From: Deltaproteobacteria bacterium
GTDB taxonomy: Bacteria > Myxococcota_A > UBA9042 > DTJE01
Assembly (NCBI GenBank): GCA_013151875.1
Contig: JAADHL010000132.1
Coordinates: forward strand, 1 to 6,024
DNA length: 6,024 bases
Direction of reading: 5' to 3'
A program made the position numbers and the translations under genes. Below are positions 3,641 to 6,024 of this stretch, one piece after another. Numbering within the stretch: position 1 is the stretch's first letter; each line of letters begins with the position of its first letter. The notes below the pieces were generated by a model. It had not been told where the DNA came from. It was given only the letters and a program-made list of their open reading frames with translations, and did no database searches.

Positions 3641-6024
3641 ATGACAAGGGCCAGATTCGCGGGCCTGCTTGCAACGGTGGTCTTGGCGCTCCCCGCCCTT
3701 CTGCTCGGTGGTGATAGAGGGGTCAACAGGATCCATAAGATCACGTACTCCGAGGAGGCCGACGAAACCGTGATCAGGGTGACGGCGGACGAAACTCCGA
3801 CCTTCAGCGTGTTCAAACTCGACGATCCCGTCCGTCTGTTCATCGACATCTCCCGTGGTGAAACGGGCCCGGTGTCCAAACCTCTGACGGTGGACAACGG
3901 CGTCATCGATCAGATCGGGACGCTGCAGTTCAAAAGCGGCGGCGTGCCCGTGGGACGCGTGATCATCGGCCTGAGGGACGACGTCCCCTACGATGTATCG
4001 GCAAAGGGCAAAGACATCATCATCAAGGTGGACGGAAAGGGGCGCCGGCCTTCCGGCGTTCAGGCGGAGGAGCTGGCCAGAAAGGTCGATTCAGTCCGCG
4101 ACCAGTTGTCCCGGGAACGGGAACTGCTGAACCAGGTTCAACGGCTCAGGAAGCAGGAAGAGGCGCTGAAGGCCCGGGAAGAGGCCAGCAGAAAGGAAAG
4201 CGAGCGTCTCAGGGCTGAAGCCAATATCCTGAAAAAACAGTCGCAGAAGGAAGCAAAACACGCGTCCGCTCGCGCCAGGGCGGAAAAAGAGAGGCTTGCC
4301 GCTCTGGAGGCCTCGACCGCCAGGGCCAAGGAGGCTCGCGAGGAAGAGGCCAAACGTCTTGAACTGATAAAGAAGGAAAAGGAAATAGCGGCCCGGGAAC
4401 GAGAGGCAATGGCCGCGGCCGCGGAGGCGGCGCGCGAAAAGGCAGAGGCCACAAGAAAACTGGCGGCCCAGGCAGAGGCCAAACGGGCGGCGGAGGAAGC
4501 AGCGATTGCCAAGGCGGAAAAGGCCAGAAAGGCGGCGCAGGCAGCCCTCAGCGCGGAACGGGAAAAACTGGAGGCAATCAGGGAAACCCGCAAGGCCGAG
4601 GAGGCCCACCAGGCAGCGGTAAAGGCCCTGGCCGAACGGGAAAGCAGGAACCTCGCCCAGACCCGGGCGGCCCGCAAGAAAGAGGAGGCGATAATCGCCA
4701 GGCTGGCCGAAGCCAAGGCGCAGGCTGCCAGGGCATCCCAACAGGCGGCCAAGAGAAAGGACGCGGCGCTGACGGCTGAACTGGAAGCCACCAGACACAA
4801 AGTCGCCGAACTCGAAAAGGCCCTTGCATCTGAACGCGCGCGCATCAACGATGCCGAGCGCAAGCGTGAAGCTGCGTACAAGGCCGCGCTTGCCGACGCG
4901 GAATCGACGAAGGCGGCGCTGGCAAAGGCGCAAACGCAGACAGCATCGCTGGAATCTCGGGTGCGGGCGCTTCAAAACGAACGGGACAAATTGGCAGCCG
5001 CGGCAAAGGCGGCGCAGGAAGAAGCCCGGCGCATGAAGGCGCTCTCTCAGAAGGCTAAGGTCATCGCCCAACAGAAAGAGGCCGCCAGCAGGGAGGCCGA
5101 GGCCCTGACCGCGAGCCTGACCGAAAAGAAAAAGGAACTGGCCTCAATCATGTCCCAGGTCAGTGAAAGGGAAGCGGAACTCAAGGCCATGGCCCAGCGC
5201 AAGAGCCGCGAGGCCAAGGCGCTTGCGGCGGTGGAGTCGGACCGCAAGCAGGCAAACGCCTCATGGGAAGAGGCCTCCAAACGGGTTGCCGAACAGGAAC
5301 AGCAGTTGGCTCTGCTTACGTCCGAACGGGCGAATGTCGAGGCATCGTTGAAGAAGCTGCGCAGGGAGATCGCCGACCTGTCCGCGAAACGCAGGTCCAT
5401 CGAGACGGCCGAGGCGCGCGACCTGCGAAAGCAACTGGAATCACGCAGGCGGGAAGTCGAAGGGCTGAAAGACGAACTCGCCGCCGCCCGATCCGACGCG
5501 GCGGGCAAGGGATCGGCCATCGAAAGATCGCTGGCTTCAAAGCTGGCCGAAAAGGAAGTCGCCATATCCAGGCTTCAGCAGGACTACGAAGCCGCGCTGA
5601 TGAAGGCCCGTTCTGAAAACCGGAAGATCCGCGCGAAGTACGAGGATCAACTTTCCAAGGCCCGCTCGGAGGCCGATTGGAAGGATGAAACCATCAAGGA
5701 CCTGGCCGGCAAGATTGCGAGCGCCCGTGACGAGGTGGCCAATTCGCGCAAGGTGCTGGCCGCGCGCGAGGCCGAAATCGAGAAGTTGAGGGCTTCGCTG
5801 AAGAAGTCGGAATCCGCGGGACGGCAGGACGCCGAACAATTGCGCAAGACGCTGAAGCGCAAGGTCGCCGAGGCAGTGGGGATGCGCAAGGACCTCTCGG
5901 ATCGACTGGCCCGGGCCGACGAACTGGCAGCCAGGCGCGCCAGGGAGATTGAGCGCTTGAGCCGCGAACTGAAGCGTTTCAAAACGGACAAAGCCGCGGC
6001 CGACTCGGGAAATATCGCGAAGCT
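3641..6024 (+). CDS. Exported AMIN-domain protein with a giant proline-free helical/coiled-coil tract; 3' partial
   Basis: The frame is open to the right edge, giving 794 full codons. Residues 1-24 look like a Sec signal peptide: Arg3 and Arg5, then a Leu/Ala/Val core to about 22, with no lipobox Cys. Residues about 29-131 form a beta-rich AMIN-type domain (IHKITYSEEADETVIRVTAD, FKLDDPVRLFIDIS, VGRVIIGL, YDVSAKGKDIIIKV), as found in PilQ secretins and AmiC amidases, where it aids envelope or peptidoglycan localisation. From about 140 onward the chain is helical. Residues about 170-370 are Ala/Glu/Lys/Arg-rich, like TolA domain II. From about 370 Leu-based heptads appear (LESRVRALQNERDKL). There is no Pro from 138 to 794, no Gly from 140 to 607 and no Cys. 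It is probably a periplasmic or wall-associated structural rod, possibly with a C-terminal domain beyond the window (inference). Partner and function are unknown. Divergent from hisC. Confidence 0.9.
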   Translation, partial: MTRARFAGLLATVVLALPALLLGGDRGVNRIHKITYSEEADETVIRVTADETPTFSVFKLDDPVRLFIDISRGETGPVSKPLTVDNGVIDQIGTLQFKSGGVPVGRVIIGLRDDVPYDVSAKGKDIIIKVDGKGRRPSGVQAEELARKVDSVRDQLSRERELLNQVQRLRKQEEALKAREEASRKESERLRAEANILKKQSQKEAKHASARARAEKERLAALEASTARAKEAREEEAKRLELIKKEKEIAAREREAMAAAAEAAREKAEATRKLAAQAEAKRAAEEAAIAKAEKARKAAQAALSAEREKLEAIRETRKAEEAHQAAVKALAERESRNLAQTRAARKKEEAIIARLAEAKAQAARASQQAAKRKDAALTAELEATRHKVAELEKALASERARINDAERKREAAYKAALADAESTKAALAKAQTQTASLESRVRALQNERDKLAAAAKAAQEEARRMKALSQKAKVIAQQKEAASREAEALTASLTEKKKELASIMSQVSEREAELKAMAQRKSREAKALAAVESDRKQANASWEEASKRVAEQEQQLALLTSERANVEASLKKLRREIADLSAKRRSIETAEARDLRKQLESRRREVEGLKDELAAARSDAAGKGSAIERSLASKLAEKEVAISRLQQDYEAALMKARSENRKIRAKYEDQLSKARSEADWKDETIKDLAGKIASARDEVANSRKVLAAREAEIEKLRASLKKSESAGRQDAEQLRKTLKRKVAEAVGMRKDLSDRLARADELAARRAREIERLSRELKRFKTDKAAADSGNIAK

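Noticed and set aside
3606..3644. 12-codon leader frame whose TGA overlaps the AMIN-gene ATG (ATGA)
   Set aside because: No Shine-Dalgarno sequence precedes it, and the downstream gene has its own strong RBS; translational coupling is possible but unsupported.
4091..5071. Long minus-strand frames of 326 and 247 codons (4091-5071, 4138-4881)
   Set aside because: They mirror the purine-rich, stop-poor coiled-coil coding sequence. Their Leu/Arg/Phe/Gly- or Ala/Ser-rich products are the expected reverse reading of Glu/Lys/Ala codons.

Overview
The window looks like chromosomal DNA of a GC-rich Gram-negative bacterium. It encodes a Hanks-type Ser/Thr kinase, carries a consensus sigma-54 promoter, and encodes an exported protein with an AMIN domain and a very long coiled coil. 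This mix is common in Desulfobacterota, Myxococcota and similar former 'Deltaproteobacteria', but the lineage is an inference and no gene here fixes it. No RNA gene, transposon, CRISPR array or phage gene was seen.

Layout. (1) 2-1486, + strand: 3' part of a protein kinase gene whose beginning lies left of the window. It encodes a helical repeat array built on a strikingly regular 13-residue unit, a TPR-like segment, and a complete kinase domain at the very C-terminus. (2) 1487-1528: short convergent gap with no clear terminator. (3) 1529-2086, - strand: an unrecognised 185-residue protein with a charged N-terminal half and a beta-rich C-terminal half. It has its own near-consensus sigma-70 promoter overlapping the hisC stop codon. 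(4) 2141-3271, - strand: a HisC-type PLP aminotransferase of 376 residues with all key residues, preceded by an exact-consensus sigma-54 (-24/-12) promoter. (5) 3272-3640: a 369-bp divergent control region holding the sigma-54 promoter, three TTTAGGA direct repeats in an AT-rich island, a perfect 8-bp stem-loop, a 14-bp imperfect dyad, and a plausible sigma-70 promoter for the next gene. (6) 3641-6024, + strand: an exported AMIN-domain protein followed by a helical/coiled-coil tract without a single proline for 657 residues, running off the right edge.

How they fit together. hisC and the small downstream gene lie on one strand 54 bp apart. They may be partly co-transcribed, but the small gene has its own promoter. 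hisC and the AMIN gene diverge from a shared control region, so common regulation is possible but unproven. The kinase is only positionally linked, converging on the small gene. No dedicated multi-gene system is evident. The most unusual items are the 13-residue repeat array on the kinase, the sigma-54 promoter on an isolated hisC, the structured divergent control region, and the AMIN-plus-giant-helix architecture.
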